Positions 1 through 8,741 of a stretch of 13,051 nt of DNA are shown in pieces. A program made the translations under genes and the position numbers. Position 1 is the first letter of the stretch. Each line of letters opens with the position of its first letter. The stretch covers positions 1 through 13,051 of the forward strand of contig CAKUYO010000048.1 in assembly GCA_934716995.1 (NCBI GenBank), in the 5' to 3' direction. Under the pieces are notes generated by a model. It ran no database searches and was not told the DNA's origin. It saw only the letters and a list, made by a program, of their open reading frames with translations. This DNA is from an uncultured Bacteroidales bacterium. Lineage in GTDB: Bacteria; Bacteroidota; Bacteroidia; Bacteroidales; Paludibacteraceae.

Positions 1-167
1 TCTCGGTTCTCACACGAAATGCGACTGAGGAGTTGAGGTCAATCCATGACAGAATGCCGCTGATACTACAGCGGGAGAATGTTGCTGCATGGATACGACC
101 GGACGGAAATCCGCAGGAGATAAGCCAGAGGGCTTTGACGGAGATGGTGATGGAGAAGACGGAGTAA
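1..167 (+). CDS. SRAP-domain protein (YedK/HMCES family), C-terminal fragment
   Basis: This is the 3' end of a gene that starts left of the window; the reading frame has codons beginning at position 3 and a TAA stop at 165-167. It reads SVLTRNATEELRSIHDRMP, followed by LILQ and a short tail ending MEKTE. The pattern [IV]LT-x-A-x-E...IHDRMPxIL is the hallmark of the SRAP (SOS response-associated peptidase) family. In that family the His of the HDRMP motif (codon at 45-47) is an active-site residue, and the protein crosslinks to abasic sites in single-stranded DNA through an N-terminal cysteine. The cysteine is outside the window. Hand-counted GC here is about 53%, higher than in the following operon. 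A terminator follows the stop, so this is a separate transcription unit. The family call is fairly sure; its condition upstream cannot be seen. Confidence 0.85.
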   Translation, partial: SVLTRNATEELRSIHDRMPLILQRENVAAWIRPDGNPQEISQRALTEMVMEKTE

Positions 168-187
168 AAACAAATAGCACATTAAGC

Positions 188-228
188 CGCATGATATGAT
201 AGGAAGCAGATCATATCATGCGTTTTTT
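188..228 (+). terminator. Rho-independent terminator after the SRAP gene
   Basis: A perfect 13-bp inverted repeat (188-200 with 210-222, CGCATGATATGAT against its reverse complement) encloses a 9-nt loop and is followed directly by six T residues (223-228). It begins about 20 nt after the SRAP stop codon. On the opposite strand there is no T-run after the hairpin, so it should act only on + strand transcription. It would insulate the defence operon from read-through of the upstream gene. Confidence 0.88.
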
Positions 229-271
229 ATAAAAATATGTTTGGAGTCCGTAAAAATGTACTCTGCACGGG

Positions 272-300
272 TTGACAAAATTCACCTACTGTGCTATAAT
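272..300 (+). promoter_or_regulatory. Consensus sigma-A promoter of the defence operon
   Basis: A perfect -35 box TTGACA (272-277) and a perfect -10 box TATAAT (295-300) are separated by 17 bp. TG at 292-293 one base before the -10 box adds an extended -10 element. Transcription should begin around 306-309, about 25-30 nt before the WYL regulator start codon. No other promoter this good was seen between the downstream genes, so this is probably the main promoter for 335-13051. A promoter this close to consensus probably needs repression, most simply by the regulator it drives. No convincing long operator palindrome is visible. Confidence 0.87.
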
Positions 301-322
301 AGAATATGTATAAAAACACGAT

Positions 323-330
323 GGAGGTGA
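323..330 (+). promoter_or_regulatory. Shine-Dalgarno site of the WYL regulator gene
   Basis: GGAGGTGA lies 4 nt before the ATG at 335 and is nearly a full anti-16S match. It supports this start codon. The spacing is slightly short but usable. Confidence 0.8.
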
Positions 331-334
331 GGCT

Positions 335-1330
335 ATGGCGGACACAAAAGTGCAGAAAATCAAATTGTTAAAGATTTGGGAAATACTGAACTGGAAGTCA
401 GATGAGCAACACCCGCTCAGTACTCAGGATATCATTATGGAACTGAGCAAGCTCGGCATCAAATGCGATAGGCGAACCGTTTATGGAGACATTGATGCAA
501 TGCAGAGCAACGGATACTCCATCATGAACCGCCGTCGTGGACATGACATGGTTTATTGGGTTCAGGAACGTAAATTTGATCTGCCTGAATTGAAGATCAT
601 CATGGATGCAATACAAAATTCAAAGTTCATACCCAAAGATAAAACAGAAGAGCTTTTAAATAAGATTGCCTCTCTCGGTGGCAGTGAATCTACTCATTTA
701 TTAAAGCGAAATGCTGTCAGGTTTAATGTTGTAAAGCATTCAAACACTGACATATATTATATTACAGAATGCCTTGAATATGCTATTGAATGCGAGCGAT
801 GCATAACATTTCGATATTTTGATTTGAATGTATCCGGTGAGCGTGTCTTTCGTCACGATAATCAGCTTTATAAAGAAGAACCGCTTGCAATGATATGCGA
901 TGACGGCAACTATTACCTGATATGTTATCGTGCGGAGCCTGAGTACGTAAACCATGTAAAGGTATTCAGAGTCGACCGCGTTGCTGATATTGCTGTGCTT
1001 GATGACATCATTTCCAAAGAGGCAAAAAGAGCATCAAAGACAATCGCCAATTACCCGAAGCAAGTATTTAAAATGTATGGCGGCAAGATTCGGAAGGTCC
1101 GGATTGCGTTCGATGAGTGTCTGATTGGCGTGATGTTTAATAAATTCGGCGAGGATATCAGTATTAAGAAGTCTGGCAAACGATTCACGGCTTCTGTAGA
1201 GGTGCAGATCAGTCCCACATTCTGGGGATGGCTTACGCAGTTTCCTAATCAGATGGAGGTTGTATCTCCTATTGATGTGAAGGCTGCATATTCGACATGG
1301 GTGCGTTCTGCTATAAAACAGGAAGAATAA
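335..1330 (+). CDS. HTH-WYL domain transcriptional regulator
   Basis: A 331-residue DNA-binding regulator, probably controlling this operon. Residues about 28-61 form a winged helix-turn-helix (LSTQDIIMEL, then a recognition-helix-like DRRTVYGDIDAM). The segment from about residue 159 to 225 is a WYL domain, with FRYFDL at 159, a core equivalent to W-Y-L at NYYLICY (192-198) and FRVDRV at 211-216. A C-terminal WCX-type region follows. WYL domains are known to bind ligands, often nucleic acids or nucleotides, and WYL regulators such as BrxR and CapW repress phage-defence operons. The gene is first in the operon, directly after the consensus promoter, and 21 nt before the sspD-like gene. Autorepression relieved by a phage-derived signal is inference. 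It lacks recognisable nuclease or kinase motifs. Confidence 0.9.
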   Translation: MADTKVQKIKLLKIWEILNWKSDEQHPLSTQDIIMELSKLGIKCDRRTVYGDIDAMQSNGYSIMNRRRGHDMVYWVQERKFDLPELKIIMDAIQNSKFIPKDKTEELLNKIASLGGSESTHLLKRNAVRFNVVKHSNTDIYYITECLEYAIECERCITFRYFDLNVSGERVFRHDNQLYKEEPLAMICDDGNYYLICYRAEPEYVNHVKVFRVDRVADIAVLDDIISKEAKRASKTIANYPKQVFKMYGGKIRKVRIAFDECLIGVMFNKFGEDISIKKSGKRFTASVEVQISPTFWGWLTQFPNQMEVVSPIDVKAAYSTWVRSAIKQEE

Positions 1331-1351
1331 GAAGATTGGTGGTGAAAAATA

Positions 1352-3079
1352 ATGTGGTGTGAAAACTGTCAGCACGAAACACATTTAGATGTTTGTGAAC
1401 TGTGCGGAAGTAAAACAGAAGCAGTTGTTCCAACGGATGTATTCTGGTGTGCCGAATGCCAAACACCGATTATTCGTAACCGAAATGATGCAGATAAAGA
1501 ACGATGCCCACTTTGTAATGGCAAGGCCAAGTACCTTGCGGCTGATATTCGTGTTGTTTTTCCAGAAGAACGGTTATTATTAGAGCTTATGCTTGATAAG
1601 CCGTTAGCATATAAGGACTGCTCCGTATGGGCGAATAATAGCCGTTATTATATTGATGGCAAATCCGTTTCATTAACATCAAAAATGTATTCAAAACACA
1701 CTCCCGAATGCCTATTATCAAAGTTGCAGGAATACCACGATCAAAATCAATATGATGTTTTCGACCAATTTATAGAACGCTTTATACGCGCCAACTCCAC
1801 TCGCTTTTACGAGATCGTAAACGAGGCGCATCAGTTCATACAGGAACAGGCTTCTAAATTTCCAATAGAAAACATAGTTCTTTCGTTTTCAGGAGGAAAG
1901 GATTCAACAGTTACTGCTGACTTAGTCACCAAGGCACTGCAAAACCCGAGCCTTGTTCATATATTCGGAAACACAACATTAGAGTTCCCGTTGACAATAG
2001 AGTACGCAAATCGTTTTCGGGATAATCATCCTCTAGCAATTTTCAAGACCGCCAAGAATAATGAGCAAGACTTCATGTCGGTATGTGAAGATATAGGACC
2101 ACCTGCTAGAATGATGCGCTGGTGCTGTTCGATGTTTAAAACAGGGCCAATTACTCGTGTTCTCACAAGATATTACAGAGACACAAGAATCCTGACCTTT
2201 TACGGTATCCGGCGAGATGAATCTACGGCTCGAAGCAAGTATAATCGAGTTGAGGATGATGCGGAATCTGTTAAAATTCAGAAGCAAACCGTAGCAACCC
2301 CTATATTTTATTGGAAAGATATTGACATCTGGCTGTACATTTTAACAGAACAGATCGATTTCAATGAAGCGTATCGGCTCGGGTATGACCGCGTTGGATG
2401 TTGGTGCTGCCCAAACAATAATTTAAGAGCACAGTATCTGTCCTCAATATATATGCCCGAAAAGTATAAGCAGTGGCGAGACTTCCTTATTCAGTTTGCA
2501 GTCCGCATTGGCAAACCCGACCCTGAAGTGTATGTCGATACTGGTAAATGGAAGGCTCGTCAAGGCGGAAACGGAGTCAAGGCAGCAGAGGATGTCAAAA
2601 TACGCTTCACAAATTGCACTTCGGAGGAACACGCAAAAATATATCGATTAAACAGACCGATGGATGACGAATTCCTGAATATGCTGACTCCTTTCGGTAT
2701 CGTATCCAAAGAATTGGGACGAAAACTTGTACATGAAGTCATAGTTCTTGATGCTCGTACAAACGTACCAATTCTCTCGGTTCAACCTTTTCAGCAAGCG
2801 GACTATGAGTTTTCAGTTAAAGTGAAAACGATGAATGTAGCAAGTCATGATGACCTCCAGCGAATGGTTGGCTATCAGGTCAGAAAATTCAATGCCTGCA
2901 GAAAGTGCTTAAAATGCGAATCCCTTTGTAGATTCGGAGCAATCTCCATTATTGGGGATTCTTATCACATTGACGAAACCAAATGCAAGCGCTGTAAGAT
3001 GTGCGTGACAGCAAAGTATCTTGACGGCGGATGTATGATGGATAAATACTTAAAAACCAAAGAAGGATCGAAGAAATGA
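1352..3079 (+). CDS. sspD: SspD-like PAPS reductase/ATP pyrophosphatase with zinc ribbons and ferredoxin tail
   Basis: A 575-residue protein expected to adenylate the DNA phosphate before sulfur insertion, as proposed for DndC and SspD. Two zinc ribbons open the protein (C3, C6, C15, C18 and C33, C36, C52, C55). The PP-loop SGGKDST lies at 180-186, the catalytic signature of the N-type ATP pyrophosphatase/PAPS reductase fold. Further conserved cysteines are at WCC (257-259) and GCWCCP (349-354), which could hold an Fe-S cluster as in DndC. The C-terminus is a 2[4Fe-4S] ferredoxin-like domain (C516, C519, C522, C526 and C545, C548, C551, C561). The start is supported by GGTGGTG upstream. The stop overlaps the next gene by 4 nt (ATGA), implying translational coupling. 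BREX type 4 BrxP belongs to the same superfamily, but no pglZ or brxL is seen here, so an Ssp role is favoured. Confidence 0.85.
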   Translation: MWCENCQHETHLDVCELCGSKTEAVVPTDVFWCAECQTPIIRNRNDADKERCPLCNGKAKYLAADIRVVFPEERLLLELMLDKPLAYKDCSVWANNSRYYIDGKSVSLTSKMYSKHTPECLLSKLQEYHDQNQYDVFDQFIERFIRANSTRFYEIVNEAHQFIQEQASKFPIENIVLSFSGGKDSTVTADLVTKALQNPSLVHIFGNTTLEFPLTIEYANRFRDNHPLAIFKTAKNNEQDFMSVCEDIGPPARMMRWCCSMFKTGPITRVLTRYYRDTRILTFYGIRRDESTARSKYNRVEDDAESVKIQKQTVATPIFYWKDIDIWLYILTEQIDFNEAYRLGYDRVGCWCCPNNNLRAQYLSSIYMPEKYKQWRDFLIQFAVRIGKPDPEVYVDTGKWKARQGGNGVKAAEDVKIRFTNCTSEEHAKIYRLNRPMDDEFLNMLTPFGIVSKELGRKLVHEVIVLDARTNVPILSVQPFQQADYEFSVKVKTMNVASHDDLQRMVGYQVRKFNACRKCLKCESLCRFGAISIIGDSYHIDETKCKRCKMCVTAKYLDGGCMMDKYLKTKEGSKK

Positions 3080-3975
3080 AATTCAGAGCGCATGATACTT
3101 TCGCCATTCGTAAAGGCTGGCTGAATAAGGGGCTTCGCAATATCCAAAAAGCTCCAGATGTTTTTATTAGCAAAGAGAATAACCCAATGGATGTTCTTGG
3201 CATTGGTGCGAATATGGTGAAATCACTGCGCTACTGGCTCCAGGCAACCGGATTAACAGTCGAACCCAATTCTGGAAAGCGTACACAATCACTTACACCG
3301 ATTGGCGAGATCATATACAACAATGATCCTTATTTTGAGGAAACCGGCTCTCTGTGGCTTGTTCATTATGGGCTTGCTACAAATCTTGATGATGCCACTT
3401 CATGGTATCTTTTCTTTAATGAGTTTCAAATGCAAGAGTTTTCGGAAGATGATTTTTATAAATCACTCCGGAAATTCATCACAATGCAGGACGGCGAAAC
3501 TATGCCCAGCTCCAGAGCCATCAGTGACGACTTTAAGTGTATTATTAACACTTATTATCCCGGCAAACGGAATTCCGGTGATGATATTGATCCCGAAAAC
3601 AACATCGAGTGTCCATTGACAGAGCTTGGACTTGTAAGTTACGTTGCTACAACACAGGGGAATCGCATCTATAGGAAATGCACGCCTAAAAACGAGAGTA
3701 TTCCAGAACTGATCGCGTTATTTGCAATCCTCAAGCAGATCGGTGAACAGAAGGAGGTCAAAATCTCGCTCCTTCAAAATGCAATGAACAGCATCGGTAA
3801 AATTTTCATGCTTGATACACTTAGTCTGCTGCACATCCTTTATCAACTTGAAAGTGCTGGTTACATTAAGGTAGTGCGAACTGCCGGACTCGATGTGATT
3901 CGGATCTTGACTGATTTGACCCCAGAAGAATGTGTGAAAGAATACTATAGCGAATTAAACGGAAACCAGAGGTAA
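3076..3975 (+). CDS. sspB: DUF4007 protein, SspB-like DNA nickase
   Basis: A 299-residue DUF4007 family protein. Recognisable family blocks are AHDTFAIRKGWLNKG (5-19), LGIGANMVKSLRYWL (41-55), LTPIGE (73-78) and a DPYFEETGSLWLVHY block (84-98). The later part (about 180-290) looks helical and winged-helix-like, but I cannot name it. In the characterised Ssp system SspB is a DUF4007 protein with DNA nicking activity needed to place sulfur in one strand. I see no classical nuclease motif here, so nicking is assigned by family. Its start sits in an ATGA overlap with the sspD-like gene, and the sspC-like gene starts 4 nt after its stop, so the three are likely made together. DUF4007 proteins also occur near BREX-like clusters, which is the main alternative. 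Confidence 0.82.
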   Translation: MKFRAHDTFAIRKGWLNKGLRNIQKAPDVFISKENNPMDVLGIGANMVKSLRYWLQATGLTVEPNSGKRTQSLTPIGEIIYNNDPYFEETGSLWLVHYGLATNLDDATSWYLFFNEFQMQEFSEDDFYKSLRKFITMQDGETMPSSRAISDDFKCIINTYYPGKRNSGDDIDPENNIECPLTELGLVSYVATTQGNRIYRKCTPKNESIPELIALFAILKQIGEQKEVKISLLQNAMNSIGKIFMLDTLSLLHILYQLESAGYIKVVRTAGLDVIRILTDLTPEECVKEYYSELNGNQR

Positions 3976-3979
3976 AAGT

Positions 3980-6900
3980 ATGCTGAAAGATATAATTAGT
4001 ATTGCGTCAGGATTTCAATCATCTGTTAATATTGAATATGACTTTAATGATGAATCCAAGATCTCTGGGTTTATTCCAACATCGTCAGCTTTGAGTGTGA
4101 TCAACAGTATACTTGAAAACACTGATAACAGCCGAGTAGAACGAGCTAAAATCTTGACCGGAGCATATGGAAGAGGAAAATCGCACATTGTATTAGTTGC
4201 TCTCGCCGTACTCTATAACAAAAACGCTGATCTATTCAAAAAACTTATCAAAAAGATTCACAAACTCGATTCTGAGTCGGCTCAAAGAATTGAGAATTAC
4301 ATATCCAGTAAAAAAAGAATGCTGCCTGTTATCATCAACGGCAACAGCGGCAATCTTGCCCATTCGTTTTTACAGGCATTACAGCAGGCACTACACAATT
4401 ATGAATTAGATGATATCATGCCGGAGACACATTTCTCGGCTGCCGTTGAGACGATAGAACGATGGAGGGCGGAATACCCTGATACTTTTCAAAAATTCAC
4501 CTCGATGCTTACAACGGATGTGGATAAATATATCCGTAAACTGACCATGAATGACGAAGAAGCATATCAGACTTTTGTTGAGCTACACCCACAGCTCACA
4601 GCCGGAAGCATTTTCAATCCTTTTGTAAATGCGAATGTCGTTGATGTATATGATAAAGTGAATACTGCTCTGAAAGCAAAAGGCTACAGCGGTATGTATG
4701 TCGTCTATGATGAGTTTGGCAAGTATCTGGAGACGAGTATCTCCAGAACAACTGAAAGTGAAATGAAGCTCCTTCAGGATTTCGCTGAAAAATGTGATCG
4801 TGAATCGAACCAACAGCTCCATTTAATGCTGATTTGCCATAAGGATATTGCCAACTACATTGACGATGGTTTACCAAAAGACAAGGTCGATGGATGGCGT
4901 GGAATATCTGGACGTTTCGAGCATCTTGTACTGAGCAATAATTTTCATCAGATGTACGAGATTATTTCTTCCACAATAAATAAGAAAAAGGGATGGTCAG
5001 ATTATCATAAGCAGCACGCGGCTGTTTTTACCGAGCTGCTTCAGACAGCCGAGCAGGATAATTACCTCTCTGGCAAAGACACGCTTGTAGTTAACGAATG
5101 CTACCCACTCCATCCAATCACAACATTTTTACTGCCACGTTTATCGGAGCGAATCGCTCAGAATGAAAGAACGCTTTTCACTTTCCTCACATCTAATCAA
5201 AAGAACACTCTAAAAGAGTTTGTTTTGGGAGCTGAAGACGAATTTCCAATTGTTACTCCTGACCGGTTGTTTGATTACTTTGAGTTAGAACTCAGAAAAG
5301 AACTCAAATCCTCTGAGTTGCACAAGATCTACATTCTTGCAGCTCGATTATTGAATCAGGTCGATGAAGATAGTCTGGATGCAAGGATTATTAAAACGAT
5401 TGCGATCATCTATTGTGTTCAGCAGTTTGAGCGTGTAGCTCCAACCGTTGAAATGATTTGCAATATCTATTGTGTTTCATATGACAGAAAAGTGATCACA
5501 CAGAAGATAGATGAGCTGATCAATCAGAAATATATTGTATATAGAAAAAATAGTACAAACTTCCTGTGCTTGAAGGAATCTAGCGGTACAGATATCAACT
5601 ATGTTCTTGATAATAAGGTAGGTCAACTTCGTGAGGCTTTTGATTTTGAGTCAGCACTGAACCTTTGTGCAGGTAATAGCTTTCTTTATCCTGTCAAGCA
5701 TAATGAAGAAAAGTGTATCACTCGCTATTTTGAATTCAAATTCATTAGATACCAGAACTTGCGTAAAAATATGTTCCCAGAAACGAAGACAGGAGCAAGC
5801 GGGTGTGTTTATGCGGTTATTTTTGAATCTGAAAACGATCTCAGAAAAGCATTAAAAGAAGGAAAATTTCAGATTTCTGATAGTCGGAGCATCGTTATTG
5901 TTCCGACCACATATAGTAACATCCGAGATGCAGTATACCGTTATCTGGCAGCGAAAGAATTGCGTGACAACTGCGGATATGAAGATGCAGTTCTGCGCAG
6001 CGAGTTTGATATGATAACAGATGACCTCGAAACGGTTATCTTCCAATTCATTGCACAATATACAAAACCAGAACTTGGTCATTCAATTTATTATTATGGT
6101 TCAAAAGAATATTATATCACTAGAAAATCAAAGTTGACAGAGCTTCTTTCAGATATATGCGATAAGGTGTATCCGCATACACCAATCGTAAACAATGAAA
6201 GCATCAACAAGGATAAACTTCCAGGAGTAGCGGTAACAAATCGCTCTAAACTGACAACTGCTATTTTGGAAAACGATGAGATGCAGCCGAATCTCGGACT
6301 GACTGGAACTGGTCAGGATGTTTCCTTCATGCGAAGCACCCTGATACAAACAGGTGTACTTCAGCAAAACGAAAGTAAACTGTCGTTTTCAGCTGAAAAC
6401 GCTGAAGAAAGCATTCGCTATGTACTTGATGTGATTCGCACTTTCTTCCAATCTACCGCTACAGAAGGAGAGCGTTCTCTAGGAGATCTTTATGCTCAAC
6501 TCGTAGACTACCAGTATGGTATCGGTATGAAGAAAGGTGCTATTCCTGTCTATATTGCGGTTGTTCTCCATGAAATGAAGAAGGATCTGATTATAAAGTC
6601 TAATGGTGTAGAGGTAAAAATTAACTCTGACACGTTGAACAGCATCAATGAAAAGCCGAATATTTTCTCTGTCCTTATGGAGGACTGGGATCAGGACAAA
6701 AAAGACTTTTTATCAGCATTAGATGAACTCTTTACAGATCATATCATTGAAAAAGAACGTTCTTTGAATAGCTTCTCATATATCGTCAGTGCTATGGATA
6801 GATGGTATCTTGCGTTACCTAAGTGCGCAAGAGAAATGCAGAGAAGATATACGAACGACAAACCTATTTCAAAAAAACACAAAGCCTTCTTCCAGCTGCT

Positions 6901-7564
6901 AAAAGCCGCCAAAAGCAATGCAAGAGATTATTTGATCATTCAGCTTCCGAATGTTTTTGAGGAAATGAATGCGAGTGAAACAGTTTCTGACCAAATCAAA
7001 AGCTGCAAGCAGGAGCTTGACCATGCAAAGGATGAGCTTGTTAAGCGTGTCATTAGAGAAGTTCATAATATATTTGCCACCACAGAAGGTATGTCGTTGA
7101 ACACGCTTCTTACTGAATGGTATGAGAGTCTGTCAAAAAATACTGTTCAATATTTATTTGCCAACAATGAAAATGCAGTGTTGAAGCTGATTCCAACAGT
7201 AACAAATGATGAGCATATGTTTGCGGAACGGATAGCTAAGGCTGTTACGGGTCTTAGAATCGATGATTGGAATAATTCCATTCTTGAACAGTTCATTGCA
7301 TCCTTGCAGCAATTCAAGTCTACAGTGGAAGAATTTGATTCAACAGCTGATCAAAGACAAGAAACAAAGGGAAAACAGTATAAAATCATCACGATCAATG
7401 AAAATGGCGAAGAAGAAGTCAAGAGTTTTGATCGTGTAGAGTACAGTAGAAGAGCTGAATTACTTTACAGAGATATTACTGGAGCCATTTCGGATATGGG
7501 TCAGTCTATCTCCGAACAAGAAAAACGGCAAGTTCTATTTGAGATTTTAGAGAGCTTATGCTAA
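3980..7564 (+). CDS. sspC: SspC-like large P-loop ATPase (BrxC/PglY-related)
   Basis: A 1194-residue AAA+-type ATPase. Walker A is GAYGRGKS (61-68). Walker B is the hydrophobic strand MYVVYDEFGKY with D244 and E245. After a sensor-like ICHKD comes a GRFEH segment, then YPLHPITTFLLP (375-386) and QNERTLFTFL (394-403), whose R397 is a possible arginine finger. This pattern is shared with BrxC/PglY ATPases of BREX. The rest is long and mostly helical, with a charged stretch near residues 1010-1030. The Ssp machinery includes one ATPase, SspC, and this gene's place between the DUF4007 and desulfurase genes fits it. The SspC name rests on context and the ATPase core; I cannot check full-length homology. 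It may load or move the modification complex on DNA using ATP. An AGAGG ribosome site overlaps the previous stop. Confidence 0.75.
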   Translation: MLKDIISIASGFQSSVNIEYDFNDESKISGFIPTSSALSVINSILENTDNSRVERAKILTGAYGRGKSHIVLVALAVLYNKNADLFKKLIKKIHKLDSESAQRIENYISSKKRMLPVIINGNSGNLAHSFLQALQQALHNYELDDIMPETHFSAAVETIERWRAEYPDTFQKFTSMLTTDVDKYIRKLTMNDEEAYQTFVELHPQLTAGSIFNPFVNANVVDVYDKVNTALKAKGYSGMYVVYDEFGKYLETSISRTTESEMKLLQDFAEKCDRESNQQLHLMLICHKDIANYIDDGLPKDKVDGWRGISGRFEHLVLSNNFHQMYEIISSTINKKKGWSDYHKQHAAVFTELLQTAEQDNYLSGKDTLVVNECYPLHPITTFLLPRLSERIAQNERTLFTFLTSNQKNTLKEFVLGAEDEFPIVTPDRLFDYFELELRKELKSSELHKIYILAARLLNQVDEDSLDARIIKTIAIIYCVQQFERVAPTVEMICNIYCVSYDRKVITQKIDELINQKYIVYRKNSTNFLCLKESSGTDINYVLDNKVGQLREAFDFESALNLCAGNSFLYPVKHNEEKCITRYFEFKFIRYQNLRKNMFPETKTGASGCVYAVIFESENDLRKALKEGKFQISDSRSIVIVPTTYSNIRDAVYRYLAAKELRDNCGYEDAVLRSEFDMITDDLETVIFQFIAQYTKPELGHSIYYYGSKEYYITRKSKLTELLSDICDKVYPHTPIVNNESINKDKLPGVAVTNRSKLTTAILENDEMQPNLGLTGTGQDVSFMRSTLIQTGVLQQNESKLSFSAENAEESIRYVLDVIRTFFQSTATEGERSLGDLYAQLVDYQYGIGMKKGAIPVYIAVVLHEMKKDLIIKSNGVEVKINSDTLNSINEKPNIFSVLMEDWDQDKKDFLSALDELFTDHIIEKERSLNSFSYIVSAMDRWYLALPKCAREMQRRYTNDKPISKKHKAFFQLLKAAKSNARDYLIIQLPNVFEEMNASETVSDQIKSCKQELDHAKDELVKRVIREVHNIFATTEGMSLNTLLTEWYESLSKNTVQYLFANNENAVLKLIPTVTNDEHMFAERIAKAVTGLRIDDWNNSILEQFIASLQQFKSTVEEFDSTADQRQETKGKQYKIITINENGEEEVKSFDRVEYSRRAELLYRDITGAISDMGQSISEQEKRQVLFEILESLC

Positions 7565-7565
7565 T

Positions 7566-7581
7566 GTGAGGGATTATCGTG
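7566..7581 (+). promoter_or_regulatory. Shine-Dalgarno and GTG start of the cysteine desulfurase
   Basis: GTGAGGGA (7566-7573) precedes a GTG start codon at 7579. The next downstream ATG would remove the conserved YFDNAATSFPKP block, so GTG must be the start. A GTG start may lower output of this enzyme relative to its neighbours. Confidence 0.7.
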
Positions 7582-8730
7582 CAGGAACACATCGCTTATT
7601 TTGACAACGCAGCAACTTCATTTCCAAAGCCAGAGGCAGTTTATCGGGCGATGGATGATTGTGCCCGTAACTATGGTGTAAGTATGGGGCGTGGACAGCA
7701 TTTGTTATCAGCAAAAGCCTCCCATGTTGCTGATGAAACAAGAGAATTATTATTGCAGCTTTTTCACTGCACAAATAAAAAGGTCGTTTTTACCAATACA
7801 GCAACAGAGGCGCTCAACATCATTCTCACATCGCAGATTATTTCGGAGAAATGCATTGTATATATATCTCCCTTTGAACATAATGCCGTTACCAGAACGC
7901 TGCATCATATTGCTGAAAATAAGCACATTAAGATTAGACAGCTGATGGTTGATTCGGCTACCCTATGTTATGACATACATGCGATACAGCAGCAGTTTCA
8001 AGATGAACATCCGCACTGTGTGATCATAAGCCATGCAAGCAATGTCACTGGTGCTGTGGCGCCTATCAGAGATATATTCTCACTTGCAAAACGTTATAAC
8101 TCAGTAACTATTGCCGATATGTGCCAAACGACTGGACTGATCGATACAGATATCAGCAGCTCCGATTTTGACTATGTAGTATTCGCCGGTCACAAAACCT
8201 TATACGGTCCACTGGGCATTTCCGGTTTTATCTGCCAGTATCCAGAGCAGCTCCCTCCGTTGATATACGGTGGAACGGGAATTGAATCAGCGAATCAAGA
8301 TATGCCGATGTCTTCGCCAGAACGCTTTGAAGCGGGAAGCCATAGTTCGATCGCGATTGCGGGACTCAATGCTTCTGTAAAATGGATTCTTGATACGGGC
8401 ATCCAAAATGTATACGAACGTGAGCAAGACAATAAAAGACGCCTAGTGGAACTACTAACACAGTATGACAATATTCGTATTATTCAAGCCGAAAATCAAA
8501 TTGGTCTGATTTCTTGCTTATTCAATCAGTACAGCAGCGATGAAGTTGGGCAGGTTTTGAGTGAACAGCATATCGCATTTCGCAGCGGTCTGCATTGTGC
8601 TCCTTACGCACACCGATTTATCAATACATTCCCCGCTGGAACGGTTCGATTCAGCGTAGGATATTTTAATACGGAAGATGATCTCAGCATGCTTGATCAT
8701 GCTTTACAATACATCTATGAGAACAGTTAG
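7579..8730 (+). CDS. sspA: Cysteine desulfurase, SspA-like (class V aminotransferase fold)
   Basis: A 383-residue PLP-dependent enzyme converting L-cysteine to L-alanine and leaving a persulfide sulfur for transfer to the modification enzymes. Diagnostic blocks are YFDNAATSFPKP near the N-terminus, SHASNVTGAV, DMCQTTG (PLP-binding Asp and Gln), AGHKTLYGPLG with the Schiff-base lysine K206, and RSGLHCAPYAH with the catalytic cysteine C340. The RSGLHCAP form resembles SufS-type (group II) desulfurases, and the whole resembles the Bacillota EF2568-like family. The length is normal and all key residues are intact. It lies 14 nt after the sspC-like gene and 11 nt before the helicase gene. A dedicated desulfurase inside the cluster fits an SspA role. 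A general cellular role in Fe-S assembly is less likely because no isc or suf partners are present. Confidence 0.88.
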   Translation: MQEHIAYFDNAATSFPKPEAVYRAMDDCARNYGVSMGRGQHLLSAKASHVADETRELLLQLFHCTNKKVVFTNTATEALNIILTSQIISEKCIVYISPFEHNAVTRTLHHIAENKHIKIRQLMVDSATLCYDIHAIQQQFQDEHPHCVIISHASNVTGAVAPIRDIFSLAKRYNSVTIADMCQTTGLIDTDISSSDFDYVVFAGHKTLYGPLGISGFICQYPEQLPPLIYGGTGIESANQDMPMSSPERFEAGSHSSIAIAGLNASVKWILDTGIQNVYEREQDNKRRLVELLTQYDNIRIIQAENQIGLISCLFNQYSSDEVGQVLSEQHIAFRSGLHCAPYAHRFINTFPAGTVRFSVGYFNTEDDLSMLDHALQYIYENS

Positions 8731-8741
8731 GCGGTGATAAA

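Noticed and set aside
10..192. Minus-strand reading frame opposite the SRAP fragment
   Set aside because: It is low-complexity Ser-Pro-rich and lies opposite a clear SRAP coding frame.
244..270. Possible operator: GAGT/ACTC and CCGT/ACGG short inverted pairs before the promoter
   Set aside because: Arms are only 4 bp and interleaved; this is too weak to call a regulator site without binding data.
1352..7564. BREX type 4 cluster
   Set aside because: A PAPS-reductase-like protein and a BrxC/PglY-like ATPase fit BREX, but no PglZ phosphatase, BrxL protease or methylase gene is present in the window, while a desulfurase is.
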